Positions 21,877 to 34,280 of a DNA stretch of 64,000 bases are shown here, in pieces. The position numbers and the translations under genes are program-made. The notes beneath the pieces are model-generated. The model saw only the letters and a list, made by a program, of their open reading frames with translations, was not told where the DNA came from and searched no databases. The first letter of the stretch is position 1; each line of letters starts with the position of its first letter. The stretch is taken from positions 174,001 to 238,000 of the forward strand of contig WPIO01000184.1 in NCBI GenBank assembly GCA_009760855.2, read 5' to 3'. This stretch comes from Cristatella mucedo (taxonomy: Eukaryota > Bryozoa > Phylactolaemata > Cristatellidae).

Positions 21877-22858
21877 GAGCGAACGGGAGTATGCTAGAGC
21901 ACTCCTAAGTGTTATGTTCATAGCATCAGTGAGGGTATCGAGGCTTCCGGTCGAGTCTGAATGCAGATCAAGAAGACCTGCATCACAAACAGATTTCAAA
22001 AACATGTCCATGTCAATGCTTTGTAAGTTACGTCGTTTTACAAATTCGACGTTGCCCTGTACATACGAGGGAGCAGGAAAAGTAAACGAGACCGATCAAT
22101 GATCTGAGAGGGTCAGTGGGCACACCACAAAGTCCGTGGAGAGATCATCATTAGTGATCATGAGATCTAGCATGTGGCCACCGACGTGGGTGCTATGATT
22201 AACGTGTTGGGCCAAACCAAAATTCTCCCGACAGTCAAGAAATGAGCGGACCTAGCTGTTCCTAGGGTTGTCTACGTGAATATTAAAGTCTCCTACAATT
22301 AGTACCGGCCTGTCACACACAAATATTTTAGCGAGGAACTCGGAAAACTCCTCTATAAACAAGTTTAGACAACCAGAAGGAAGCCGGTATATCGCAACAG
22401 TGAGAGGCATTGTCTTTGATGAAGACCTGATTGCAACCGATTCAAACGATGGCCCATGCGAGAAACTGCACATTTTATAGCCAAACGACTCACGAACAAT
22501 TGCAACCCCGCCACCAACCTTGTCAGAACGCATGGACTGATAGAATGAGAACCCGGGTGGAGTGGTCTCACAGAAATACAGCTACTGGAACAAGGCGCCA
22601 TCCAAGTTTCGTTAAGCAGAAATGCATCTAGCTGCTCCTGGACCACCTGATTGCCGATAAGTAACCCATTGGCTTTTAGCGAGCAGACATTTAGTATGCA
22701 GAATTTAAGAGGCTGTCCAACAACTAGGCAGCGGCGATGAAGTGGCTTGTATTCTTCTCCGTTTGCGCCCGGCCCGGAGGATGTGGGCTCTTCGAATTTG
22801 AATTAAACTTTGGTAACGGCCGTCGGACGACGTTTCACAACGTGCTGGGCTTGTATGG
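21877..22858 (-). mobile_element. L2-A LINE, endonuclease part
   Basis: Minus-strand APE-type endonuclease: LKFCILNVCSLKANG and LDAFLLNETW near 22,590-22,700, GGGVAIV, PVLIVGDFNIHVD (22,260-22,300), and a C-terminal LTLSDH. The frame continues to ...RSALAYSRS at 21,877, where the gypsy LTR begins; RT resumes at 15,155. About 22,735-22,858 is the 5' leader. Frameshifts split it into at least three frames. Assignment to the same LINE copy as 13,065-15,155 is inferred from strand, order and position. Confidence 0.75.
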
Positions 22859-24049
22859 TCTCCAAACAATTTCAGTTTTGTACGAGGTATTGGTAGACTG
22901 TTGGATTCCGGCAAGCTGGTGGTACGATGCTAGGCCTGGTGGGGGAGTAGATCTGAGGGATAGGCTGGAGCCACAGAATCAAGTGACCTAAAAGTGAGCG
23001 ACAAAACCTTGAAGTCAATCCTTTGCTCGACTGGTAGCCAGTGCAGGTCGGCGAGAAGTTGTGTGATGTGGCAGCTGCGACGCTCACGACAGACAAGCCT
23101 AGCTGCAGAGTTTTGCACCAGCTGCAATCGCCTGATCGCACATGCTGGTAGGCCAGTAAGCAGTGATTTGCAGAAGTCGAGACGGGATGTCACGAATGCA
23201 TGGACCAACTTGGACGTGGCATCCTTATCTAAACAATCCTGAATTTTAGCAGTGTTATGTACATGAAAGTAGGCTGATTTGATTGTAGAACTGATATGGT
23301 CGTCTAACGAGAGGTTGCTTTGGAATACGACACCTAGGTTTCGAGCTTATTCAACTGGAGATATGCTGGCAGAGCCAATTTTGATAGACAGCCTCTCCAA
23401 TATGTGAATGACACTGGGTTTGCCCATAACTAGTTAGTTAGTTTTATCATCGTTTAGTTTTAGAAAATGTGCTGCCATCCATGTGCGGATGTCATCAATA
23501 CATGCAGCAAGAGAGTTGAGAGAATTTGAGGTGCTCGAAGGTGGAGAGACTCCAAAGCAAAGGTACAACTGAGTGTCATCCACATAGAAGTAAAAGCCTA
23601 GATTGCGCTTGGCAATCACATCAGCAAGAGGGAGAGTATAACCCGTGAAAAGAACCGGACCTAGCACGGAGCCCTGAGTTACTCCATATTTCAGAGGTAC
23701 CTCGGATGATCTTTGTTCATTCACGTCAATACTCTGGAGTCTCCCACGGAGATAGGACCTGAACCATTGCAGAGCAGTTCCAGTGATGCCCAGGCGAGAT
23801 GAGAGGCGCTCTGGAAGAACTTTGTGATCGATAGTATTAAAAGCTGCCGAAAGATCGAGCAAAACAAGCAGAGACACTCTACCCATGTATGCATTCCTAA
23901 GTAGGTCGTTGTACACCTTAAGCAATGTTGACTCTTCGGAGTGATTAGCTCTAAAGCCAGATTGGAACTTACTAGCAAGGTTTGAAATTTTTATATATAA
24001 GTTCAGCTGGTACGCCACGACCCGTTCCAGTGCCTTTGATAAGAATGGT
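22859..24049 (-). mobile_element. L2-B LINE, RT to C-terminus
   Basis: The long minus frame 23,434-24,183 holds LVLLDLSAAFNTIDHKVLP, YGVTQGSVLGPVLF, FYFYVDDTQLYLCF and HFLKLNDDKTN; 22,930-23,208 gives the C-terminal part. The usual A of F-ADD is V here (YVDD). The 3' UTR and tail are absent. Confidence 0.85.
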
Positions 24050-24171
24050 CTGAGAGATAGGCTGGAGCTAAAGAATGTAGTGACGTACAAGTAAGCGACA
24101 AAACCGTGAAGTCGATCCGTTGCTTGACTGGGAGCCAGTGCAGGTCGGCAAGAAGTGGCGTGATGTGGTAC
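24050..24171 (-). repeat. second L2-B C-terminal fragment
   Basis: Jumps back to the ORF2 C-terminus (YHITPLLADLHWLPVKQRID) directly after the RT fragment, so it is a separate truncated copy or a rearrangement. It ends where the LTR fragment begins. Confidence 0.6.
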
Positions 24172-24522
24172 TGGGCCTGACACCGTGGCCCATTACGGTA
24201 AGGAATTAATACAGTCACTAGGCCACTTGAAGGGCACCCTTCTCTAGCTTGAATACTGAATAGGTTCCTGACGATTCTTTTTGGACAGAGTTATTGCCGA
24301 GGTTGACAGGCCAGCCAACATTAATCAGCAGCTCCCTCAGGCAGCAGACTATTTCTAAAAGCCGAATCGCCACCGCTGATCTTGGAGCTTCCTGGCTCGC
24401 TCTTAAGCTCTTGCTCTCTAACCGCACTGGCGCCCGTCACTGCTCCAGGACAAAGGAGTTCTTGCCCGCCGCCGAACAGTTCTCATTCGCGCTAAAATTA
24501 AGCCAAGGCCCGCAGCGCTACA
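24172..24522 (-). repeat. gypsy LTR fragment (U3 side)
   Basis: Equivalent to 15,890-16,249 of the full LTR: starts tgggcctgacacc, ends gcgctaca. R and U5 are missing. It abuts LINE sequence on the left. Confidence 0.75.
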
Positions 24523-24999
24523 GCACTGCTTGTCTACCGGCTTGCTTGGATGCGATCCAATCCTTCTCTCGCCCGTCGCCTGGTGCTCCTGGCTGCCTAC
24601 CCGACGGCTACCTCTTCATATATTTTACGACTTCACCAGCACGTACGCCAGCGTCGCCTAGTTTAACATGGCCGTCGGCGTCATCCGCAACACGTAGGTG
24701 AGTGGCATCTACAGTCGTCTTCTCCGCCGCACTGCACGGGTAATACGCCGGAGCAGCACGTCGTTTTGCTTCGGACGGCGTACTCGCTGAGCTGCAGTAC
24801 TCGCTCGAGCGCCGCATGGCGGCCGTCCATCTCGTGCGGCTGAAATGAGCAGTACGACACCTTTCTGGCAGTGGGTTTCGCAATTAGACTTCCGATTGGT
24901 GTTACTAAATACGTTGTCTGTCACATAACCAAAATCATTATCTCGTTCTAATATTGATGTGCGTTTTGAGATGTAGAATAAATTAATAAATAAATACAA

Positions 25000-25135
25000 T
25001 TCATTTGTATAGCGCCCTAAGAGAAATTAATTTCTATTCAGGCTCCTAATGCATGCACCAAGGCTCGAGCCCAAGACCTTGGTAACGTCTCAGTCGGTGC
25101 GAGTATCTTAACCACTGGGCCAAACCTGCGCGGCA
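25000..25135 (-). repeat. SINE-1 copy
   Basis: Tail side on the left (tttgtatagcgccctaagag), B-box-like TTGGGCTCGAGCC and A-box-like TTTGGCCCAGTGGTTAAG on the minus strand. Absent from duplication copy 2. Confidence 0.7.
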
Positions 25136-26012
25136 TAGCGTTCATGGCCAGGCTGCCATGTGGTCCGCGTGTTCTAGCTCACATTGATACGACAAATACA
25201 AAATGACATATCGTGCTCTTCAGAATCTATGTATTACCCTCAAGAATTATAAAATAAAATCCCTGTACGGACGAAAGCCTGTCTTTTCCGAAGATTTTCT
25301 TAGTTCCGGTAATGGGTTGGTAGCTCTCGGCCGGCCAGATCGGTGGGCTGCTGCTGAGGCTTCGCTACCTTTGTGGAACCTCCTCGTTCAATTGGGCTCA
25401 TACGATAGGTATTTCTGACTAGATGGCTTCATAAGCTAATCTATACTTTTGGTGTGTAAAATAACTTTTGACTTGTAGCGTCCGTCGACGGTTTATCGTG
25501 CAGCGCATGTTTTCCTACTCCGTGTATTATAGCAAATGTCGCGCATTGAACAGAATCTTATGCATAAAATCTTGAATTGCTATATTTTGCTACGCTGGCA
25601 AAAGCTATTGGAGTTCAGGGCATTCTTATTTCCGCCTTTGAGGCAACTGTCCGTCGAGGGCGATCGTGCCCCTTGGCCAGAAATCGGTATGTGTCGGTGT
25701 GGCGCTTTCATTGAGATAACGCCTAGACCTGTGAATCTTCAGCGTTTCCTTAGACTAGGATCCTGCTGTGTCTGTGAGTTACTCGGAACACCAATTTGTG
25801 CCTGAAATATGGTTTTCTTGGGTAGCAGCATACGCTGTTCTCGGTCAGTTTAGAGTAGGAGTGCCGTGCGACCTGCTTGTTCTCTTTGTGTGACGACATT
25901 CAATATAATGCCAAAATCCTCGCTACACACCGCCTTTGCACTGTCTTATTGAATAGTCCTTTAATGTGGTCTTTTGTTACGACTTGTGTACATTTTGGCC
26001 CTAGTTTTTAGC

Positions 26013-26205
26013 CTAGGGGTGAGGTGCTAGCACTTCAAGAATGAGGTCGTGGGTAGGGGTGAGGTGCTAGCACTTCAAGACCGAGGTCGTGGGTCGGAGT
26101 CGTGCCGTTGTTGATCCTTTATTGCCCAGTGCATGCCGCGGCGATAGTTGGTATTGCTCTTCTGCTGCTATAAAAATGAGGCCGTAAAGTCAGCTAATCT
26201 CGTTT
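26013..26205 (+). repeat. SINE-2 copy with a 40-bp tandem duplication
   Basis: Body (gaccgaggtcgtgggtcgg ... gatcctttattgc ... gtaaagtcagctaatctcg) matches SINE-2. The first roughly 40 bases (ggggtgaggtgctagcactt) occur twice in a row. The same SINE exists in copy 2 (44,700), so it predates the segmental duplication. Confidence 0.65.
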
Positions 26206-26769
26206 CTCTCTTTTTTACATCATAACTAAGGACTGTAGCATCATGCTTTTGTATAGTATTAAAGTGTACCTGTCTTCATCTGAACTGTGTTCTTTGCTTG
26301 CCTGTGCATAATTAAGCAAGTGTTTCTTACCGAGGATTCTACTAACCAGAAACCGCAAGGCTTTTGTGTTTTTGCATGCTTGTCTTAATATCGTTATTGT
26401 GTGCCTTTTCATGGTCGTCTAAGCAGGATACCTGGTCTCCCAGTGACCCTCGATTATTGCTTCTTTTCCTAGAAACTGTTAAGTACATGAATAATGATTA
26501 ACTAGTCAGGAGGCATTATAAAAAAAAGTATTATTATTACCATGATTTTTTTTTAGTGCTGCCCCTACTGCTGCTTGTTTGTTATCTGTGCTTTATAGCC
26601 CATGATTTGCTGGAATATGTCGGGCGTCAGCAATGACTAGCGCTCTTACTAGCGATACATTGGTGGACTATTCGGTCACAAGCCACTGCACGTTTTGTGT
26701 CGCATTTGCTGTTTAAAGTGATGGTGAGGATCCATAGCTTGCTATATCATCTTGCTAAATTGTGGTACA

Positions 26770-27785
26770 TCCCAGCCCTTCAGCTCGTCGAAGTTTCAAC
26801 TCTCTTGCTGCATGCATCAATTACATCTGTACATGGATGGCAGCAACTTTTTAAAATTGAATGGTGGTAAAAGTAACTTTCTAGTTATGGACAAACCAAG
26901 TGTGATTCAGATATTGGCTCACAGTTGGCTCTGCCAGCATATCTCATGTTGAATCTGCACGAAATCTAGGTGTCATGTTCCAAAGCGACCTTTAGTCGAT
27001 CACATCAGCTCCACATTCAAGTCTTTCTACTGTGAGCTACATAGCGATGCTAAAATTAGGGCCTGTTTAGACAGGGATACCATATCAAAGTTGGTCCATG
27101 CATTTGTGACATCCCAACTTAATTTCTGTAACTCACTGCTTGCTGGCCTACCGGCCTGCACAATCAGGCACTTACAGCTGGTGCAAAACTCTGCAGCTAT
27201 GCTTGTCTGTTGTGAGCGTCGCAGTTGCCACATCACACCACTTCTTGTCGACCTGCATTGGCTACCAGTCAAGTAACTCATTGACTTCAAGGTTCTGCCA
27301 CTCACGTGTAGGTCCCTTTATTCTTTGGCACCAGGCTACCTATCAAATCTACTTCCACATCAGGCTAGGTATCGTACCACCCTCTTTTCAGAATCTTATC
27401 TTTCTCCTATACCTCGTGCAAAGCTCAAATCTTTTGGAGACCATGCCTTTAATTCGTATGATCCCAAAGCCTGGAACTCACTCCCAACTTTCGACACCAC
27501 ATCCCCTGACTTGACACGTTAAAAAAAGTGAAAACGTACCTGTTTATTTGGTGGGTCCCTGTGATTCGTCTTTTATGTTGCTGTGTGTGCTGGCACTGTT
27601 GCATGCTGCCACTAACCACACTTGCAGGCTGACCCTGTGCATGTCACCCATAACCATGTTAATTCTTGTTTATCGAGCATGCTACCACTAACCATACGAT
27701 CGTGTTTCTTTTGTAGCAAATGTAAAGTGTCTAGAATGAGATTAAGTTCTCTGAGGGCACCGAGAAGCTCTTCACTGATTATTAG
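26770..27785 (+). mobile_element. 5'-truncated L2-B LINE
   Basis: Plus-strand ORF2 end (NFLKLNGGKSNFLVMDKPSV, LVHAFVTSQLNFCNSLLAG, LHWLPVK) and full 3' UTR to gttctctgagggcacc. Duplication copy 2 reads straight through this point (catcttgctgagttgtg), so this insertion is younger than the duplication. Confidence 0.8.
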
Positions 27786-27940
27786 GATCATTGAAGATTA
27801 ATACCATGCGGCTGCAATCTCATTTGAGTCCCTCGAATGAGCCAAGCCTAACCACAGCACCTACGTCAATTGATTGTGTTAGTTTAGTAGGGACCTTGAA
27901 ACTTGACATGCTACATTAGCCTCATTTCGAATCCACGGTG

Positions 27941-28012
27941 TATATATATATATATGTATATGTATATATGTATGTATATATATATATATATGTGTGTATA
28001 TATATATATATG

Positions 28013-28047
<35 letters not shown>
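27941..28047. repeat. (TA)n microsatellite
   Basis: About 107 bp of TA repeats with interspersed TG steps; explains the spurious Tyr/Ile frames on both strands. Confidence 0.95.
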
Positions 28048-28051
<4 letters not shown>

Positions 28052-29086
28052 TGCCAGTTCTCAATTGTAACGTTTAACAACCATGTCACAATATATGGCT
28101 TGGCGGCACACAAACTCGTCCTTGTAGCATGCAAATTAAACTGGGCTATGCTATTGGTAAGGTATACAGTTATAGAAGCCCTTCACTGCTGCTGAGTTCT
28201 ATTACCATCGGTATATCTGTATATACTGGTGCTGCACCCACAACACACTCGTTAGCCGTTCTTCATGGCATTGGCTTCACTGGTATTTATCAAGCATTGA
28301 TACAGACTAGCACCTGCTACGAGCGAAATGAATGTGATTTGAAGAATGCAGTTTAGTATTCATTGTTGGGCATTTGCAAACTTGTTTCCCTGCTTCAAGC
28401 CATACACTGCTGTCTTAATCTTGGTGAAGGGTATCCTAGTCTTGATGGTCGTCAGGCATATAGGTCTCGTGACTAATGTTCTCTTTCCAAGGCCCTAGAG
28501 TTTCTGCTGCTATGCCTGACTGACGTAATATATCACTTCAGCCTCACGTCTTGTCCCTGCATTCTTCCAAGAGGCTGTGGTCAGCCCTTTCATTACGAAG
28601 CCAACATTAGACCAGTGCATGCATCTTGCTCTCCTGTCTGCATTTTGCCTTTAATGTCTGCTAACTTGACAAGCAGATGCAGTAGCATCTCAAAGCCTGT
28701 GCAGCAGCTAATTGTTTACCCCATCACGTTCTCTGGCGAAAGGAAAAAAAGCTAGCTCACTTCAGTACGACATTTCTGCTTGCGCAATAAGAATATGGAC
28801 ATGTATGTGCTTAAGCATGTGTCACTGCCCGTGCACTTGCTTGTACCTGCTTGTTTGTGGGTGTGGTTTGACATTTTGTGTTTGTGTTTGTTCATGTGTG
28901 TGTTATTTTTTGTGTGCGTGTGCGTTTGTGTGTGCCCACTGTTGAAAAATTCTCAAGTTTAGGCCAAACCCATTTCGTTATTCTGTTAGTGTGTGTGTGA
29001 GCACACCTATTTGTATGAACCGCTCTTTTCAGAGGTAGCAGCTGTTGCAGCAGCGCTCAGCACATGAGCTCCCTTCTTCGTTGCAG

Positions 29087-30170
29087 CCCCCAGCCATGCA
29101 GCCACACATAGAGCCAAGAGATGGGCCTGGCACGCCTCCTGGCAGAGAGTCTGATATGCCTCGGTCTCAAGCTGTTCGTCACCAGGGCCAGATGGCTTAC
29201 CTGTGCGACCAGTGTGGCAAGCAGTTTCCCAGTCAAAGCCGCTTTCACCGGCACATGTTCTTGCACTCAGGCGAGCGGCCGCATGCTTGTGACCAATGTG
29301 GAAAGTGCTTCGCTCAGCGCGACCACTTAAAGAAGCACGGGCTTGTGCACACGGGTGAGCGGCCGCACGCCTGTGACATGTGCGGCATGCTGTTTACTCA
29401 GTTCGAAAACCTGAAGCGTCACCAGCGACTGCACACGGGCGAGAAGCCGTATGCTTGTGACCAGTGCGGCAATCGGTTCGCTGAGGGCGGCAGCCTGACG
29501 AGGCACTTGCGTTTGCACACGGGTGACAGGCCGTATGCATGCGATCGGTGTCCTAAGACGTTCCGCACTGCCACTCAGCTGAAGAGGCATCTTAACCATC
29601 ACAGTGGCTAGAGGCCGCATGCGTGCAGCCAGTGCGAGAAGCGGTTTCCAACCGTGTCTTACCTGCATCGACACATGCTTTTGCACACTGGCGAGCGCCT
29701 CACGCTTGCGATAAGTGCGGCAAATGGTTTGCTGAGCGCTGCAACTTGAAGAAGCATGCGGTTGTGCGCAAGGGTGAGCTCGCACACCTGTAAACATGCG
29801 GCATGCTGTTTCACTCAGCAAACTGAGCTGCCATCGGTATGCCACCCTTGCAGCTAACGGTATCAGCACAAATACAGCCTGACCGAGCACCAGCCTCTGC
29901 ATGCCGGCTGCACTTCCTTGAGATGCTTGCAGGAAGCATTGCACGAGCAGAGCTGGATGCGTGAGCAGACCTAGAACTCCATGTGTTATCGAATATGAGC
30001 TTGTGCAGCCAGTGTGGCGAACAATTTCACAAAGGCAACCTGGGTCGGCACTGACGAAACCAGGCAAAGAGCGAGAGGCCGAACTTGACCGGTGTGGCAG
30101 GCGGCTTCGTTACCCAGGCAACCTGGAAAAGCATCGGCGCACGGACTTCAATGGCTAGCATGACACAGCG
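29087..30170 (+). pseudogene. C2H2 zinc-finger exon, duplication copy 1 (broken)
   Basis: Plus-strand exon following an acceptor-like cttcgttgcag (AG at 29,085-29,086). It encodes five C2H2 fingers with TGE(R/K)P linkers (first finger [10 protein letters not shown]), then an in-frame TAG at 29,609-29,611 where the paralogue has a Glu codon. A sixth finger (CSQCEKRF) follows the stop, and an apparent 1-base loss near 29,696 shifts the frame; degenerate finger sequence continues to about 30,170. If transcribed it would give a truncated five-finger protein. An in-frame TAG at 29,036-29,038 rules out continuous coding from upstream, so a spliced 5' exon would be needed. C2H2 arrays usually bind DNA; the target is unknown. 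Confidence 0.75.
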
Positions 30171-30377
30171 CTGGCAGCAAATGCAACTGCCAGCCTGTTA
30201 GGAGATGCCTATGCCTGTGCACTTGGGCAAGTGGCAGCTCACGAAGAGCCTTGGGCTTAGTAGTCCGGTGTTCAGTTGGAAGACCAGGGCTGTGGCAGCT
30301 GCTTCAAGGACGTCTGCACTGTGAAGGAGCCTCAAGAGTCGTAGGCAGTACCGGCTAGCAGCCTCTGCATGCAAGTG

Positions 30378-30569
30378 GTAAATAAATAAATAAAATAAAT
30401 ACAAGCTGGTTTAACAGCCTCTTTTTGTATTGCGACAGAAGAACCTTGACGGCTATCACCACCGCTTGCAGCGGCAATAAAGGATCGCCCACCACAGGAT
30501 TCGAACCCACGACCTCGGGGCTGAAGTGACAAGTAACCGCCTTACCTAGTGAGTCATTACGGCTCACCA
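30378..30569 (-). repeat. SINE-2 copy
   Basis: On the minus strand: GGTGAGCCGTAATGACTCAC, B-box-like GTGGGTTCGAATCC, CGGTGGTGATAGCCGTCAAG, ending in an A/T-rich ATTTATTT tail. Copy 2 of the duplication has an empty site here (catgccacgtgg / gtgcacgac), so it inserted later. Confidence 0.8.
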
Positions 30570-30789
30570 ACATGCACGACATTCCACATCCAGCCACCTG
30601 CACTGCACCCGTGTGTGTGTGTGTGTCCGTGTGTTTGCCCGTGGGCAAGGGACTGAATGCCTCCAACCAATGAGCTTCGCTCACCGAAGGTGCTGTAGTA
30701 CTAAGATCTGTTCTGTGTGTGAATTATGTCGTGGAAAAACCGCTTGCCCAAGTTTTGTATGCAGACAGCAAAGCTGGCCTCACCGCAAT

Positions 30790-33700
30790 CAAAATAATAA
30801 TACACTTGATAAATAGCCCTCAGAGAACTCCAGAATCAGAACTCTTTCTAGGTGCTTTACATTTGCTGCAAGGGAAACGCAATTGGATGGTAAGTAATAT
30901 CATGTTTAATAAACAACATGAATGACATGGTTTGGGGTGACATGCACAGGGTCAGCATACAAGTGTGGTTAGTGGCAGCATGCACAGTGTCAGCACGCAT
31001 AAGAACATAAAGGACGAATCACAAGGACCCACTATAGGCTGTCACAAATAGATGCGTTTTTAAATTTAGTCAAGTCAGGGGATGTCTTGATGCAAGTCGG
31101 GAGGGAGTTCCAAGCTTTGGGAACATAAGAACTAAATGCACGGTCTCCAAAGGGTTTGAGGTTTGTACAAGGTATTGGTAAACTGTTAAGATTCCGAAAA
31201 GCATATTGATTCTTTGGCTTGTGGGGGAGTAGATCTGAGAGATATGCTGGAGCCAAAGAATGAAGGGACCTAAAAGTGAGTGGTGAAACATTGAAAGTTG
31301 ATCCGTTGCTTGACTGGTAGCCAGTGCAGGTCGGCGAGAAGTGGTGTGATGTGGCAACTGCGACGCTCAAGACAGAGAAGCCTAGCTGCAGAGTTTTGCA
31401 ACAGCTGTATGCGCCTGACTGCACATGCTGGTAGGCCAGCAAGCAGTGAGTTACAAAAGTCAAGACGGGATGTCACAAATGTATGTACCAATTTAGATAT
31501 GGTATCCTTATCTAAACAAGCCCGAATTTTAGTGATGTTATGTAGCTTATAGTAGGCAGACTTGACTGACGCTGATGTAGTCGTCTAACGGAAGGTCGCT
31601 TTGGAACATGACACCTAGATTTCGTGCAGATTCAACAGGAAATATGCTGGCAGAGCCGATTTCGAGTGTTGACATTTACAATTTCTGAATCACACTTGGT
31701 TTGCCCATTACTAGTATGTTGGTTTTATCAGTATTAAATTTAAGAAAACTTGCTTCCATATATGTGCGCATGTCATCAATACATGCAGCAAGGGAGTTGA
31801 GAGAATTGGAGGTGCCCGAAGGCTGGAAGGGATCAAAGCAAAGGTACAACTGAGTGTCATCCACGTTCAATCGAAAGCTTGGATTGTGCTTGGCAATCAC
31901 GTGAGTAAGAGGGAGAGTATAAACCGTGAAAAGAACCGGACATAGCACGGAGCCCTGAGCTACCCCATATTTCAGAGGTCCCTCAGATGATCTTTGTCAA
32001 TTCACGTCAATACTCTGGAGTCTCCCACTGACATAGGACCGTTGCAGAGCAGTGCCAGTGGTGCCCAGGCAATAGGAGTTGCTCTTGAGAGAGAACTAGG
32101 CGATTGATAGTATCGAAAGCTGCCGACAGATCGAGCAAAATAAGTAGACCACGTCTGCATTATTAAGTCGTGCACCCTAAGTAATGCTGATTCTGTGGAG
32201 TGATAAACTCTAAAGCCAGACTGGAACTTACTAGAAAGGTTTGAAGTTTCAGTATATGAGTTCAGCTGGTCCGCCACGACCCGTTCCAGTGTCTAATAGG
32301 AATGGTAGAAGGGAGACTGGGCGGTAGTCGCTCAAGTTCTGTTGGTCTAGTGGCGCTTCTTTGAGAAGTGGCCTGACTACGGCGTGTTTTAAAGGTGCTG
32401 GGACATGACCTGAGGCTCACGACATATTAATGATGTAAGTTATGCATGGCAGCAGCAGATAATGCAACGTAGGAGCAGGACAGTGTGAATAGGGTCCAAA
32501 GGACTGGTTGTCTGTTGATTGGAATATGAACTTATGGATATCAATAGTGACCTGCTTGAATGTAGACATTGAGGTGCAGCTAGGAATAGAGGGACAGCAT
32601 TCTAGGGGGGTCCTGATATCGCAGGGATGGACTCCCTAATCTTGTGTATCTCTTGGACAAAGAATCGAGAGAAGGGATCGGCTAGATAATCAGAAAGATC
32701 ATCTGGTAAGGAGCTAATATTGGGCAGCTGAGGAGATGATTGATCGTTGACGTGAGCATTTTTGGATTGTGCATCTGTGATTTAACAATGTTTTCATAGA
32801 AGCTGCCTTTGCTAGGATCGTTTGGTACGACCTACAGTAGTACTTGTATGCCTGTCGATGCACACAGTCCTGATCTTTTGCAAGTTTTGTCAAGCTTGTT
32901 CTTAGTAGACCTAGCTAGTTTAATGTCTGTGGTAAACCGTAGGCCGTCTGGGTGAGGCCGCACAGTAGGCTTACTCAGAAGTGCAAACTCGTCGAGCGTG
33001 TCAGCTAGTGTCGTGTTGTACTAATGATGACAGATCGAAGGGCAGATTGAGCAACAGAGGCGAGGCAGATATTCTCGCACGGACAGCATCGATGTCAGGG
33101 GTCTTGAGGTTTCACGATTCACTTTTAATTATAATAGTAATACACTTGATAAATCCACCCAGAGAACTCTTATTTATTTCTAGGCGCTTTATATTTGCTG
33201 CAAAGGGAAGCACGATTGAATGGTGAGAAATATCATGCTTGATAAACAACATAAATAACATGGTTAGTGAAGTTGAGTTTCGAGTAGGAGGAGGCGGGCA
33301 CACACCTTTGAATGAGATCTGCATGTGGTCAGATAAGCAAGATTTGATAATAAATGGGGATGACAAAGTGCAGTTGTATGAGGAAATTCGGTCGAGTGTG
33401 TGACCCTAGATGTGAGTAGGGCCATGCACATGAGCCACAAGAGACAATGAGTCAGTCAATGTACAAAATTTAGTTCTGAAGGTGTCAGATAAGTTACCAA
33501 AGTGAATTTAGAAATCATCCATGATGATGTAGGATTTCGATTTCTTGCACACTGAATCGAAATGAGATCGAAGAAATCTGAGATAATGGAAGATTTAGTA
33601 CCTGGTGGGCGATAGACTACTGCCACTATCGGTAGTTTGTTTAAGGAGAGACCAGTGTAATCGATTCAAAAGACTGATTCGAGGGTACTGCCAATGGCTG

Positions 33701-34280
33701 GTTGAAGTTGAATTTTGAGCGAACGATAACAGCAACTCCACCTCCAGTTTTGATTGATCTAGGGGTGTAAGAGAATGAGAAACCAGCCGGGCTAGCGTCT
33801 TCAATTGCAGGACAGTTTACCGATTTCAGCCAAGTTTCAGTTAAGGCGACCAGGTTGAGACCATTTTCAGAAATAAGGTCGCTTATTACCAGAGGTTTAT
33901 TGCTGCACATTGAGCGAGATATCCAAAGGCAAGCGTTAAGTCTGGCCGATGGAGTTATAACAGGCCTGCTGACCACTAAGTTTGAGAGATTCATAGTGAC
34001 GCATGTGGGGGAGCGTGCTGAGCGGTTCGAGACAATGCTAGGAATACCGAACGAGCTGGTACTCAGCTTGCAGGTTCCGCCCAACGAGCGGCGTCGGAGC
34101 TGGCGGTTCCGGCCACCGCGGCGGCTACGGGGCGCTTTTCTTTTGTTAATGGATAGCTCACGAATCTTAGCAACAGAAACGATATCTAGGAATGCATTTG
34201 ATCTACGACTACGAAGCGATAACAGCTGCTGACGATCATAGCTAGCATGCAGAGTACTAGCCGCTGGCATAGCTAAGGCA
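30790..34280 (-). mobile_element. near-full-length L2-B LINE (inactive)
   Basis: The most complete L2-B copy, about 3.5 kb. From 5' on the minus strand: an N-terminal Arg-rich region and APE endonuclease (33,641-34,270; LNLVALTETWL, GGGVAVIV), a GDFN-equivalent near 33,510 now holding a stop, RT (31,676-32,277; FQSGFRVYHSTESALLRVH), the C-terminal domain (31,032-31,463), then 3' UTR and ATT tail near 30,790. Multiple stops and frameshifts. It interrupts the segmental duplication unit only in copy 1. A further L2-B tail lies inside it at 33,120-33,270. Confidence 0.85.
33120..33270 (-). mobile_element. L2-B tail nested in the near-full L2-B
   Basis: aatagtaatacacttgataa and tctaggcgctttatatttgc up to aacatggttagtg are inserted into endonuclease-proximal LINE sequence, same strand as the host. 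Confidence 0.75.

Noticed and set aside
27922-28195. Tyr/Ile-rich frames on both strands
   Set aside because: Translation of the (TA)n tract.
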